NCBI GenBank assembly: GCA_030248195.1 | Contig: JASAND010028141.1 | Span: forward strand, 1-64,000 | Direction: 5' to 3' | DNA: 64,000 bases | From: Trissonchulus latispiculum | Taxonomy: Eukaryota > Nematoda > Enoplea > Enoplida > Ironidae | Part shown: positions 22,941 to 33,459 of the stretch, in pieces | How the letters are laid out: the number at the start of each line of letters is the position of its first letter | Numbering within the stretch: position 1 is the stretch's first letter | Program-made: the position numbers and the translations under genes | Notes under the pieces: model-generated | What the model saw: the letters and a program-made list of their open reading frames with translations, nothing else | Database searches by the model: none | Told to the model about the DNA's origin: nothing

Positions 22941-23048
22941 TACTCTAATACACTAGTTGAACTAACCTAATTACAGTACCTCAAATTAAACTCCTAGTGA
23001 ATATAGTTCTGAATCAAATTAAGTTAAACTGTTTAAGTAAGTTGACGT

Positions 23049-24759
23049 CTAATCTGGCTCAAAGCGTTTAACCCGCTTTCTCTCGGCTTCTGAGCGAAGG
23101 TTATATATTACGGCAATTTTCGAATCTAGGGGGTCAGATGCCTGGTTTTGGTCATTTTCACAGTACACAGCTTCTTCCTCAGCGTCGCCATCGTCTACTA
23201 CGTCAGAATCTTCCTGCACCGATTGCTCACCGTTTGCTTCAGCACCTTCATCAATAGCAGGCAAAAGGCCAAGTACTGATTCTAAGTTCTGTGGTTGTGG
23301 ACTTAACGCTGGCACGGCAGGACCGCGGTAGCGCTTCAATCTATTAATATGTACGAGCTGACACTTACGATTCCGACCTCTGGATGGTTCGATCAGGACA
23401 CCCGGGTGTTTAATTTGAATAATAGTAAATGGTCCATGCCATGGATGCGCTAACTTATGTGAGCGTCCCCGACCGAGCGCGGGATTATGCAACCAGACCT
23501 GCTCTCCTACTGAAAATTCGGGGTCGTTAAGCCGACGATCATATGTAATCGCTTGCTTTTGTTGTGCCAAATCAATAGTTTCTCTTGCTAGAGTCCACGC
23601 CTCTCGAATACCACGCAGAAGGACTGCCTTGTAGTCGTCCAGCTCGCAGTACTCAGAGGGAGCCCGCAATGTGACATCTACGGTAAATTTGTTCGCGCTC
23701 GCACATGAGCAAAAATGGTGTTAGCTTTGTAGATTCCTGCCTCGTTGTTCGGTAAGCAAACAGAACAGACGGAATATATCTATCCCAATCTGTCTGTCTA
23801 GTATTTGCGTACATGCTAAGCATAGTAAGGAGGGTGCCATTAAACCGTTCCACTAGACTGTCAGTTTGCGAGTGGTACGGTGTGGTGTTTTAAAGGTTTT
23901 GTCTACATTCAAGATGTCACAAATAGCTTGCAAGTTGACCGACTTAAACTGAGGACCTTGATCTGAGAATAATTCTGCAGGAGCTCCAAATCTACAAACA
24001 ATCTGTTCCACAAAAACCCTAGCTACAGTTTCAGTACTGGTATCTGTCAAAGGAAAGGCTTCGGGCCACTTAGACAAATAATCCATAAAAACGATGATAT
24101 ACTTGTTTCCACTTTCTGTGAGTGGTAAAGGGCCTGTCGACCGCCATGCGATCCATCACTCTCTGAACGGGTATAGACTTAAGAGCAGTGCGAAACTTAC
24201 GGGCTGACTTTTTAGTTTCGCACGAGTCACAGGCTTCGCACCATCGGCGTATATCTGAATACATGCCATCCCAAAAGTACTTTGGCAGAATTTTCAGGTA
24301 AGTACGCTCAAAGGATTGATGTTCACCCAGCGGACTGTCGTGATATTCCCGCAAGACAGACTCTCTAAGACTTACTGGTAGAACTACCTGGTTGTATAGC
24401 GTCTGTTCTCGCTTACCAATCCGCGGGTACAGGTGATATAGGACCCCTTCAACCAGCAGGAATCTTGGCGGCTGGCGGACTATATGCCTGGCCGAATCCT
24501 CGTCGTTAGGCAAACTGTCATCACTAAGAAAACGAATCATCGGTGACAGCTCACTGTCAGCTAACTGTGCCTTTGATAAGAAGTTGTACTCAGCATTCAC
24601 GGTAGTAATTTGAACCTCGGGCAGTCGAGACAAGAAGTCAGCCGCAGCATTGGTTTTGCCCGGCTTGTAGACTACATCAAAATCGTAGCTCTGTAAAAGT
24701 AATGCCCACCGAGCGAGTCGCCCCTCCTGGTGTTTTCCATATTTCGAAAGCCAACGCAA
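23049..24759 (-). pseudogene. Integrase with RNase H tail of the gypsy-type pol
   Basis: Reading leftward, the frame at 24,759-24,070 has the end of RNase H (RWALLLQSYDFDVVYKPGKT, then ADFLSRLP). It continues into the integrase zinc-binding domain, with the H-x-H pair in EYHDSPLGEHQSF and the C-x2-C pair in CEACDSC. The catalytic core follows in a second frame (24,086-23,853: YLSKWPEAFPL, RFGAPAELFSDQGPQF). A third frame (23,853-23,653: MERFNGTLLTML) carries the core's end. A fourth (23,669-23,049) holds the C-terminal domain (WLHNPALGRGRSHKL, WHGPFTIIQI, HINRLKRY) and an acidic tail. At least three frameshifts inactivate it. The family inserts retrotransposon cDNA into chromosomes. Confidence 0.9.
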
Positions 24760-25066
24760 TGGTGTGTGGTCAATGACAATAGTAAAACGCCTACCGAATA
24801 AGTTCTAAAATACTTAACTCCCCAGACTACTGCCAGACATTATAATTCCACTACGCTATAATTCCTTTCACTACTCCTCAAATTTCGACTAGCAAACGCT
24901 ATGGTCTTCTCACCTTCGGGGCACTCCTGAGCTAGCAATGCACTAACCCCAGGATAGAAGCATCAGTTCTCAAAACAAAAACACGTGCAAAATCAGGATA
25001 GGCAAGGACAGGTGGTGAAGTGAGGCGATCCTTAAGCAGCTGGAAAGCCTCTTGGCAATCAGCCGA
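24760..25066 (-). pseudogene. Decayed RNase H core of the gypsy-type pol
   Basis: Between the RT and integrase frames the minus strand still reads VFVLRTDAS (the D-A-S motif of retroelement RNase H) and, in other frames, FASRNLRSSERN and a THH-like end. The segments are split by several frameshifts and stops. RNase H removes the RNA strand of RNA-DNA hybrids during reverse transcription. No continuous frame survives here. Confidence 0.65.
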
Positions 25067-25647
25067 TTATAGGAAGCTAGACCAAGATATTGCTCTGAGT
25101 TCGTCTATATTTCTAGGAGCTACAGACTCCAAAATTTTAGCAGTTTTATCCGGGTCGGGTCGAATCCCATCTTTAGATACCACGTGCCCCAGAAACTGTA
25201 TACTTGACCTACAAAACTGGCACTTTCTAGCCTTAATTTTTAATCCTTCCAACGAAAACGATAGAAAACATGTCCCAAATTTGCGAGATGATCCTCAAAC
25301 GAAGCTGAGAAAACGACGACATTATCTCTATACACCAAACAAATTGACCAGTTCAGACCTGCAAGCGTTACTTCCATCAACCTCTGAAAGGTTGCAGAGA
25401 CCGAATGGCATAACGTTAAATTCATAGAGCCCACTATGCGTTATGAACGCCGTTTTCTCTCTGTCATCTTCTTGAATGGGGATTTGCCAATACCCCTGGG
25501 CCAAGTTGAGCGATGAAAAATACCGAGAATTTGACATAGTATCAAGTATTTCAGTAATATTTGGGAGTGGAAACACATCTTTCTTTGTGACCGAATTTAG
25601 CTTACGATAGTCGACACAGAACCTCCATGTACCGTCTTTCTTCTTAA
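25067..25647 (-). pseudogene. Reverse transcriptase palm of the gypsy-type pol, frameshifted
   Basis: Three overlapping frames carry the RT core. 25,576-25,328 has FPLPNITEILDTM, YFSSLNLAQGYWQIPI and KTAFITHSGLYEFNVMPFGL. 25,434-25,240 has ATFQRLMEVTLAGL and CLVYRDNVVVFSASFEDHL. 25,252-25,067 has GLKIKARKCQFC and LGHVVSKDGIRPDPDK. Besides the frameshifts, the catalytic residues are altered: the first Asp is Asn (SSLNLA, where SSLDLA is usual) and the YxDD box reads YRDN. The enzyme could not work even if the frames were restored. Confidence 0.9.
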
Positions 25648-26889
25648 CTAGGACAACAGGTGATGACCACGACTTTTTGATGGTCTAACTATTCCCTGAT
25701 CTTGCATAACTGTAATCTGATCATCGACAAGCTGTCGCTGTGCTACAGGAATCCTATAGGGTGGTTGCTTAATTGGAGGGTGATTTCCAGTAAATATGCG
25801 ATGTTCAAACTCCGCGGCGTATCCTGTTGGTTGATTCGAACTTACAAATACATCAGAGTATTGCATAGTATTACATAGGAAGTCCATTAACTTGCATAAC
25901 TGGGGATCCGATAAATCGATACCATCCAAATTCAGTTCTTTCAGTTGTGAAGGTAAAAATGTCAGTTCAATCCCACGATGACAAAGATTGTTTTCAGCAC
26001 TTACTGAGTATACAGGAACTAGCTGGTTTGAACTACCACCAGTTAGAGAACCGTCCTCATCTAGAATAGCGACCACCTCATCGTACGGTTCTAACGTCCC
26101 AACCCGCATGTTTCTATAAATTTTCACCGACTGCTGTGATGGATTCATGACTCTTACCAATACCGTCGTTCCCCCTTCATAGGTAGTAACAAGAGCTCTC
26201 GCCACAAGACTGCCATGTTTCTGGCTTAATTCCTGATTTGGCTCAAACATAGCCGCACTATATATATTTCCTGCACATGGCAATACTACTTCAGCGCGCG
26301 GCGAAACCGTTGTGGTTTCTACTGCCCTAACAACAGCCACGTAAGAAAAATCAATATCGGACACCAAAATCGGACACTCAGTTGGTCGGAAAAGAGCACG
26401 CTCCTTCCCAATATGTAGCAATTCATGTTGAAAGTCAAAGCCGACTAGTCCAAAACGACTCAGAAAGTCAATCCCTAGAATACATTGATAGGGCATCCCC
26501 TTCGCAACATACAAGGAATGCCTTATCACTGAGGATTCTACCTGAACATGTAAGTGCACTTTGCCGACTATTTCTAAAGCATGGCCAGTCACAGCTGTTG
26601 CCATGATATCCGGTAAACACAGCTCAAGACTACTACGAGTCGGCAGGTCATCGAAGACTGAATGGCTCAATAGAGACACATGGGCTCCAGTATCTGCCAG
26701 AGCAGCAACCAGCTTACCCTCCACCCTAACGTTTATCTTTACGGTAGTCACTGGTGTCATTATTGTATTAATACTAAGATCTGCAGGAGGAGGAGGAGGA
26801 AGTGGTAAAGCACTTCGTGGCATATAATCTTCCAAATCTGGAGGAATAGGCTGTGGCAATTGCAAAAATGAGGTTACATACTCATTCAC
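25648..26889 (-). pseudogene. Aspartic protease and start of reverse transcriptase
   Basis: An open frame of about 413 residues. The retropepsin motif is ALADTGAHVSLL (residues about 65-76), and the partner ILGIDFLSRFGL follows at about 137-148, a normal spacing. The C-terminal part is the RT entry region (HRIFTGNHPPIKQPPYRIP, VMQDQGIVRPSKS), where the frame ends and RT continues in another frame. In an intact element the protease cuts gag-pol. Open sequence runs upstream to about 27,030 without a gag-like region, so gag has been deleted here. The frame probably continued from gag. Confidence 0.85.
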
Positions 26890-27030
26890 AGGTTTTGAGC
26901 GTCCGTACGGACGTGGAGGCTGAGCATGCGGTGGTAAATAGACGGAATTATTACGATGTAATGCTGGGTAGAGTGGTGTAGGCGATATGATAACACTTGG
27001 AGGCCTGCGAAAGGTTGGCGTTACATCAGG

Positions 27031-27172
27031 TGCTTTTGTTAACTACTGCTTCTTGGACCTCACCTGAAGCCCAGGACAACCACGCTCCGCTACCAAATGT
27101 AACAGGAGTGCAAATAGAGCGTGTTGTCCTGGGCTTCAGGTGAGGTCCAAAAAGCAGTAGTTAACAAAAGCA
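27031..27172. repeat. 50-bp inverted repeat around the PBS/LTR junction
   Basis: 27,031-27,080 is the reverse complement of 27,123-27,172 with one mismatch. The right arm belongs to the LTR; the left arm is an inverted LTR fragment joined straight to pol sequence. Gag and most of the 5' leader are missing at this breakpoint, so a palindromic rearrangement probably removed them. Confidence 0.85.
27078..27095 (-). promoter_or_regulatory. tRNA primer-binding site
   Basis: On the minus strand, two bases after the LTR end (...TGTTACA TT), the sequence reads TGGTAGCGGAGCGTGGTT. It begins with the TGG that pairs with a tRNA 3' CCA, followed by acceptor-stem-like sequence. I cannot name the tRNA without a search. 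Confidence 0.6.
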
Positions 27173-27227
27173 GTTTATTTACAGCAAACAAGTATTGCAG
27201 GAAAGCGGTACATAGCTCCCTCGACAA
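27098..27227 (-). repeat. 5' LTR stub
   Basis: About 130 bp match the 3' LTR end at 11,919-12,048 with a handful of differences. Similarity stops at GGTACATAG (GGTACGTAG in the other copy), after which the flanks are unrelated. The rest of the 5' LTR is gone. Confidence 0.85.
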
Positions 27228-27600
27228 AATTTCAATGTTTTGTTTTTCAAACGGGCCAGCTGGCACCGGACTTTAGCAATGTCCCCTTCCCGCCTATGTC
27301 AATTAATTGTCCGAGAGTTAAGGGGCGGCCGCCTTCGGGTGGAGCTGCCGAGGTGCGTTCATCACATAGACGGTGATGGACAAATCTCCAGCCTTGGTAA
27401 ACGCCTCGGGTAATTGTGAAGACAATTATTCGGTGTCAGCCAATCACCCTTCCCCAACAGTCAAAATTTAAAATTATCGTGGCTGACACTACTCCTAACA
27501 GGTGCACATCCAACTGGAGTGGGGCGTACGAAAAAAAAATACCGACTTGATAATCGATGCTCACTACACTGCTTTGGCTGATTTGCCACTAGCTCTGAAA
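27228..27600. other. No gene recognised between the LTR stub and the BEL/Pao relic
   Basis: Mixed-composition DNA with a GC-richer patch (27,300-27,420, including a NotI-like GCGGCCGC). No open frame of note and no match to the other repeats in the window. It could be upstream sequence of the BEL/Pao element. Confidence 0.5.
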
Positions 27601-27894
27601 TTGAAGGATCTTTGATCCGTCATGGACTAGATGGAACAACATTTGATTGGTTTGCACGCCTTTAGGCGAAGATGTCAATCATCGACATTTTCTAAACTGA
27701 TAAGATCAAAGCTGCCACCTTCAGTACTGGTACAAATGGAAAAGGAGCGGCAAGAGAATGAAGAAGAGTGGAATATTCATAAGCTAAGAGAACACTTGAG
27801 GGGCGCTGGCATTACCCGGAACGGTGCTCCTGAGTTTATTTTACAACGAATCTACTTCAAACTTTCAGCTATGGTAGCCGGTGTCAATTGCTAG
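27600..27894 (+). pseudogene. BEL/Pao gag fragment (DUF1759-like)
   Basis: The frame from 27,631 reads SSTFSKLIRSKLPPSVLVQM, then EEEWNIHKLREHL. This is the typical end of the BEL/Pao gag region, with its LxxKLPxxVLxxLE and W-x-hxxLRxxL patterns. It is cut off at about 27,895. The next gag part resumes near 29,866, with DNA transposons between, so this is one element split by later insertions. Confidence 0.75.
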
Positions 27895-29790
27895 CAATAT
27901 GTAGAATTTGAATAATCCAGTGCTTGGCTTGCGACTTACACAACATGGATCAACTGAAATTTTTAAAACGGTGTCACTCATTAACGGCTGAATAAAATTA
28001 GCTCAAATTTCGCACAAATGTGTAAATACACCTAACGCAGGGGCTATTTTTTCAGTTTTTCGATTTATGCAGTTTTGAGTATTTTATGAATATTCGAAAA
28101 TTTTGGAGGTCAATATCTCACGGAATATATGACCTAAACAAAAACTAAAAGAATTGCCCCTGCGTGCTCTTCCAATAAACGTGCATGCAAAATTTGAACG
28201 AGTTTGGTCGCAAGAGTTATGAGAAAATCAAAATGAAAACTTTAGCGCTAATCACTTCAGTTTTGCGCAAATATTATGCTTTTAATAAGTTGCTCAGTGT
28301 ATTTCATAAAATAATAAACAAATCCAACACCAAAACATCTTGAAAAGCCCTGTAGAATTAATTTCCGAACGATTGGTTTTTACGTTGCCATTCGCGTTGG
28401 GAATGGTAAACGTAACTTTGTCATATATTCAACCGCATGTAACTTTTGATCAAAACCATGTAGATAAAAGATATGCACATCGTTTTAAAGCTCTTTTTCC
28501 GCTCCTTAAGGTGGTGATTCCCTTTGGTCACATAAAGTTTGCACCATTATAACTCATTCATTACTTGGAGTTAAGAAGCCATTTTTATATCAAAATGTAG
28601 CTTGACATTTTCTCTTTTTAATGAGTACAATGAATCTAAGTTTGGCTTTCCAAAATGTTTTTCCTGTATTTTAGAAGAAGTATAATTTTTCAGATTTTTT
28701 GCAGGCTGAGGTAGATTTTTTCGCAGGACATCGGTTAGAGCATTCGATACCTCTATCAAATAGCTGGGGACCCTTTTTTAGTTATTGTGATATCGCTCTT
28801 CGTTATGGAGAAATAAACTAAAATGTCTGCGCAACCTGGATTTTGCCTACTTTTCACTACTTTGGCAAGCCACTACTTCAGTTAGAAAGCAGCTATCGGG
28901 GCAACTAAAAAAGGGTCCCGGGGTATTTTTGTGTAGAACACATCTGCTAAGTGGCAACTCTGTAGCTTGCATACTAAATTCTGCACAATCGCTGGAAAAA
29001 ATTTGGTCGTGTTTTTGCAAAAACTACATTTTTTGTGATAGCAGCCTAAGGGATAGCAATTGTACGATGGTCATGCCTCCGATAATTGGCCTCTGTGAGA
29101 ACTTTAAATTGACACCCTTAGTTAAATTTTACGGCTTTCGTAGCTCAAGAAGTAGTGGATTATTTGATTTCTGCAGAAAGGACAAGTTTTTGACGCCAAA
29201 ATAAGAAAATTGGCTATATCTCACGATAGGGAAAAGCTAGAAATTTCCTTCCAAAAGCAAAATTGTAGAGTTTAACGAGTTCTTTCGAATGGATATAGTC
29301 ATAGCCATGCAGCTGCTGCCAAACTTTCAGAAATTGGCAAAAACCGCCCTGAACGCAAATGTTGAATTTTTGAAGCGCGATTGCGCAGAGGGTGTTAGAA
29401 CGCTAAAACAACTTATTTTGGAAAGTTTCGTTGAATTTCATTCTGGTTTACGCCGTCAATCAACAATATGTGCCCAAAAGGAATCACCACCTTAACGCTG
29501 CTCATTCAAATGTATCATGTGAAGCTTAAATAATATTTTGATTTTCTAAGCCAAGAATGTAGCTATGCAATCATGGGTTCCCAGGTGCCGAAATTTTGTC
29601 ACAAGATAGCCCGCCAGCCAGAGTAGCGTCACGTAGGATTTCTTCAAGATTGAACAATCTGTCCAAATCTTACATCAATAAACCCGATAATGCAAGCGAC
29701 AACATTTGCGAATTTGCGAAACAGCTTACCAAAACCACAACTTTTCACTGCAAAATAAACGTCACAGCAGCTGAATCCTGCTAATGGTAA
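27895..29790. mobile_element. Older TTAA-family relative, split by a newer insertion
   Basis: 28,270-28,505 and 29,496-29,640 together resemble 11,340-11,760 of the element at 10.8 kb. Shared words include AACTTTTGAT, AGATATGCACATC, TTTTAAAGCTCTTTTT and then GGCTTAAATAA/AGCTTAAATAA. The intact TTAA element at 28,510-29,491 sits between these halves. Outer ends are not clear, so the borders given are only the gap in the BEL/Pao relic. Confidence 0.55.
28510..29491. mobile_element. TTAA-flanked transposon, copy 1
   Basis: Ends GGTGGTGATTCCCTTTGG and GGAATCACCACC (inverted) are flanked by TTAA at 28,506-28,509 and 29,492-29,495. About 982 bp with no convincing transposase frame. A copy in the opposite orientation lies at 35,585-36,573; shared stretches include GCACCATTATAACTCATTC-like and TTACTTGGAGTTAAGAAGCC sequence. 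piggyBac, Kolobok or Sola3 type by the TTAA duplication. Confidence 0.85.
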
Positions 29791-29865
29791 GGCTATTACA
29801 TCCAAATACAGACGAAGAACGTTCCAACAACAAATGCTCTTGCCAGCCATTCGTCACAAAGAAAA

Positions 29866-30354
29866 ATGCAACCGCGTCAACAACCGTCTAAATCAGTTCA
29901 ATCAACGCCATCTTCGAACGGGCAAGCTAGAGTTTGTCCTTTCTGCGATCAAAGTGGTCACTTTGCTGATCATTGTCAAAACGTAACGACAGCACGAGTT
30001 AGAAAGCAAAGGTTGACAAGAAAACAACTCTTTTCTAACTGCCTGGGTCCTTATCACTCAATTCAACGGTGCACACGCACCAAGCCCTGCTTTCAGTGCA
30101 AGGCAATTAGGCAGTACCACTCAAGTATTTACCACGTCAAATACCCTGATCCTCGTCAATCTACCAGTATGGTTGTCATTGTCAATGACCCACCAATCAA
30201 CAAACCAAACTCCAGAAAGCTCGAAGAGGATCAAAAGGGAAACAACCAAAACTTGATCAACCAGCTAGTGAGTATCAACTTTTGGCATCTAGTAAAGTAT
30301 CTCTATTACAGACAGTCACTGCTACCTTTATGGGCTACAACGGCACAACAGTAA
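29866..30354 (+). pseudogene. BEL/Pao gag zinc-knuckle region
   Basis: The frame reads VCPFCDQSGHFADHCQNVTT (a C-x2-C-x4-H-x4-C knuckle), then RLTRKQLFSNCLGPYHSIQR, then CTRTKPCFQCKAIRQYHSSI with a second and third Cys/His cluster. This triple arrangement, with NCLGxxH in the middle, is characteristic of BEL/Pao gag. Such knuckles bind the element's RNA during packaging. It continues the gag fragment at 27.6-27.9 kb. Confidence 0.85.
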
Positions 30355-30600
30355 CAACTAGAGGCGTTTTCGACAACGGTAGCCAACTATATCACTGAAC
30401 TACTTCCTGAAATGCTACAATTGCAAACATCATCAAAAGGAAGTTTATCAATTTTTGTATTTGGCTCAACTTCATAAAAAACAACGAATACGAAGTTTTT
30501 TGAAATCACGGTTACGACTATCGAAGGGCAAACCATTTCAATTCACCGTAAACGTCAATCCAACTATTACAGGAAGCATTCAAACAGCACCGTTCAGCCA
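30230..30600 (+). pseudogene. BEL/Pao protease remnant
   Basis: In a frame shifted from the zinc-knuckle frame the sequence reads VSLLQTVTATFMGYNGTTV, then TTRGVFDNGSQLYH. It matches the LLqTa...aRaLlDsGSq pattern around the active site of BEL/Pao aspartic proteases, with Asn after the catalytic Asp. A stop follows at once. Further downstream only scattered similarity (TVTTIEGQTI) is visible, and RT is absent. Confidence 0.7.
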
Positions 30601-30689
30601 AGAGTGCATAATTGCACTGTATATAAGAAGAAGAGTAAGCCACTAGAGGGCTTCTCTTCTTGGCATTGCGTAACGGTGCTCCGACCACA

Positions 30690-30803
30690 ATACGCGAATG
30701 TTCCCCCGTTTGGTGGGGGAGGTAGCTCTCTTCGACAAAGCACACCCCTCCGTTTGGTGGGTGGGTGGCAGAAAAGAGGTCCCCGTTTGGTGGGGCGGTA
30801 GCC
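30690..30803. repeat. Three CCGTTTGGTGGG-type short repeats
   Basis: The motif CCCCGTTTGGTGGGG occurs near 30,705 and 30,780, with a close variant near 30,748. It abuts the left end of the inverted-repeat element that carries the GT microsatellite. Confidence 0.6.
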
Positions 30804-30810
30804 TGACGAA

Positions 30811-32037
<1,227 letters not shown>

Positions 32038-32269
32038 TACGCGAATTTCTGGAATCAAAACAGCAAACAAGTGTAAAGGAGAGTTCACGTCAAAGAACAC
32101 ACAGGTATAACTCAACTGAAGCTGGGGCTCATTACTTATAAAATAATTCCATAGAATTAATGTTAATAACGTTGGGAAATATTTAAAAATTCTATTCAAT
32201 TGATAAGAGAATATTCTGAAAAAAATTAGTTGAAAAGGTGAAAATTGCTGTTGAGAATTTTATTACAGC

Positions 32270-32425
32270 TGACCGGTGAAATCTTTCCCCCGGAAAAATT
32301 TCTCCGGTGATATTTTCCGGGGTGAAACATTTCACCGGTGATAGTTTTCCGAGGGAAAAATTTCACCGGTAAAATTTTTCCGGGGATAAAAATTTCTAGG
32401 GGAAAAAATTTCACCGTGACACCGG
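32270..32425. repeat. Imperfect tandem repeat around CACCGGTGA / TTTTCCGGGG
   Basis: About six alternating units of ATTTCACCGGTGA and TTTTTCCGGGG occur in about 150 bp. Several ACCGGT cores are self-complementary. Ordinary DNA lies on either side. Function unknown. Confidence 0.6.
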
Positions 32426-32638
32426 AGTGGACTTAATTTCAGAACGGGTAAAACCTGTTTTGAAATCCAGGCTTCCATGCACGAAAGAAATCAGGTTTCC
32501 ATGCTCGAAATCGAGTCTGCGCATAGTCAAATTACAAATCATATAGCTGTTTAATGATTATGAATTTTATTATTTTGAATTTTATTATTTTACAAGTATT
32601 GTGAAATTCATTCATTTTATCAAGCGTACATAATATAA

Positions 32639-33267
32639 GAGTGTGCCACTAGGCACACTCTATGTTATGAGAGAGCAAAAACTATGCTCTGCTCGCTAAC
32701 GGCCCACCCCCCACCCCGCAAATTAGACCCATCACTTCAAAGCATTTCGTGCGCTATGTTTGTGTTCTAAAGCTCGAAGTAGCACAAACGCACACACTGC
32801 TTATGATTTCGAGCTTAAGCACAAAACATAGAGCGAGTGAGCGTACCCCCGTTTCAAGGCCGCACCCAGGGGGGGGGGTTCATGGGGTCTAGACCCCCCC
32901 TTTTGGGATGACAAAATGGAAAATTTTTGCTATTTTTATGGCAAAAACAGCTATTTTTAAAAAATTTTCGCGCCTTCGGCGCGATAATTTAGTTTTTGCA
33001 AGAAATTAACGTCCAATGTACAGTTTTTGGGCAAAAATGCAAAAATTTTTCAACTTCTGGGGGGCTCCGCCCCCCAGACCCCCTTTGCATTTTACCTTGG
33101 ACCCCCCCTTTTGAAAATCCTGGGTGCAGGCCTGCCTCGTTTCGACTAGGTACTGATTTGCGGGGGGTCACTAGGGTCTGATTTGCGGAGGGGGGTGGGG
33201 GTGGGCCGTTAGCGAGCAGGGCATAGTTTTTGCTCTGATAACATGGAGTGTGCCTAGTGGCACACTC
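32639..33267. mobile_element. Inverted-repeat element with self-complementary ends
   Basis: GAGTGTGCCACTAGGCAC at the left and GTGCCTAGTGGCACACTC at the right are inverted copies, and each is also a small hairpin by itself. Inside them, GCAAAAACTATGCTCTGCTC and GCTCGCTAACGGCCCACC pair with the right end, giving arms of about 90 bp. It carries a nested copy of the GGCCGCACCC repeat. The 331-bp element at 45,365 has the same style of end. Confidence 0.8.
32856..33134 (+). repeat. Short dispersed element, copy B
   Basis: Nearly identical to 5,942-6,216: it starts AAGGCCGCACCCAGGGG and ends CCTGGGTGCAGGCCTG, with the CGCGCCTTCGGCGCG hairpin and the CTGGGGGG/CCCCCCAG hairpin (33,057-33,077) in the same places. 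It is nested inside the inverted-repeat element at 32,639-33,267. Confidence 0.85.
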
Positions 33268-33333
33268 ACTCTTGATTTTATTCATTCTTGGAGTTAGAGC
33301 TATTTTTCATCAAAATGTTGCTGACGTTTTCCC

Positions 33334-33459
<126 letters not shown>

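Larger units (their letters stand above)
11919..27227 (-). mobile_element. Degraded Ty3/gypsy-type LTR retrotransposon with accessory genes
   Basis: The same sequence of about 130 bp starts at 11,919 and at 27,098, each beginning TGTAACAGG on the plus strand, which is an LTR end ...CCTGTTACA on the minus strand. Immediately inside the right copy is a primer-binding site. Then, reading leftward, come protease, reverse transcriptase, RNase H and integrase (26.9-23.05 kb), four accessory frames (22.94-18.28 kb), a polypurine tract (16,226-16,236) and the 3' LTR. The domain order protease-RT-RNaseH-integrase is that of Ty3/gypsy. The copy is dead: gag is missing, pol carries several frameshifts, and three other elements are inserted. 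Assigning 16-23 kb to the same element rests on its position between pol and the polypurine tract. Confidence 0.75.
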
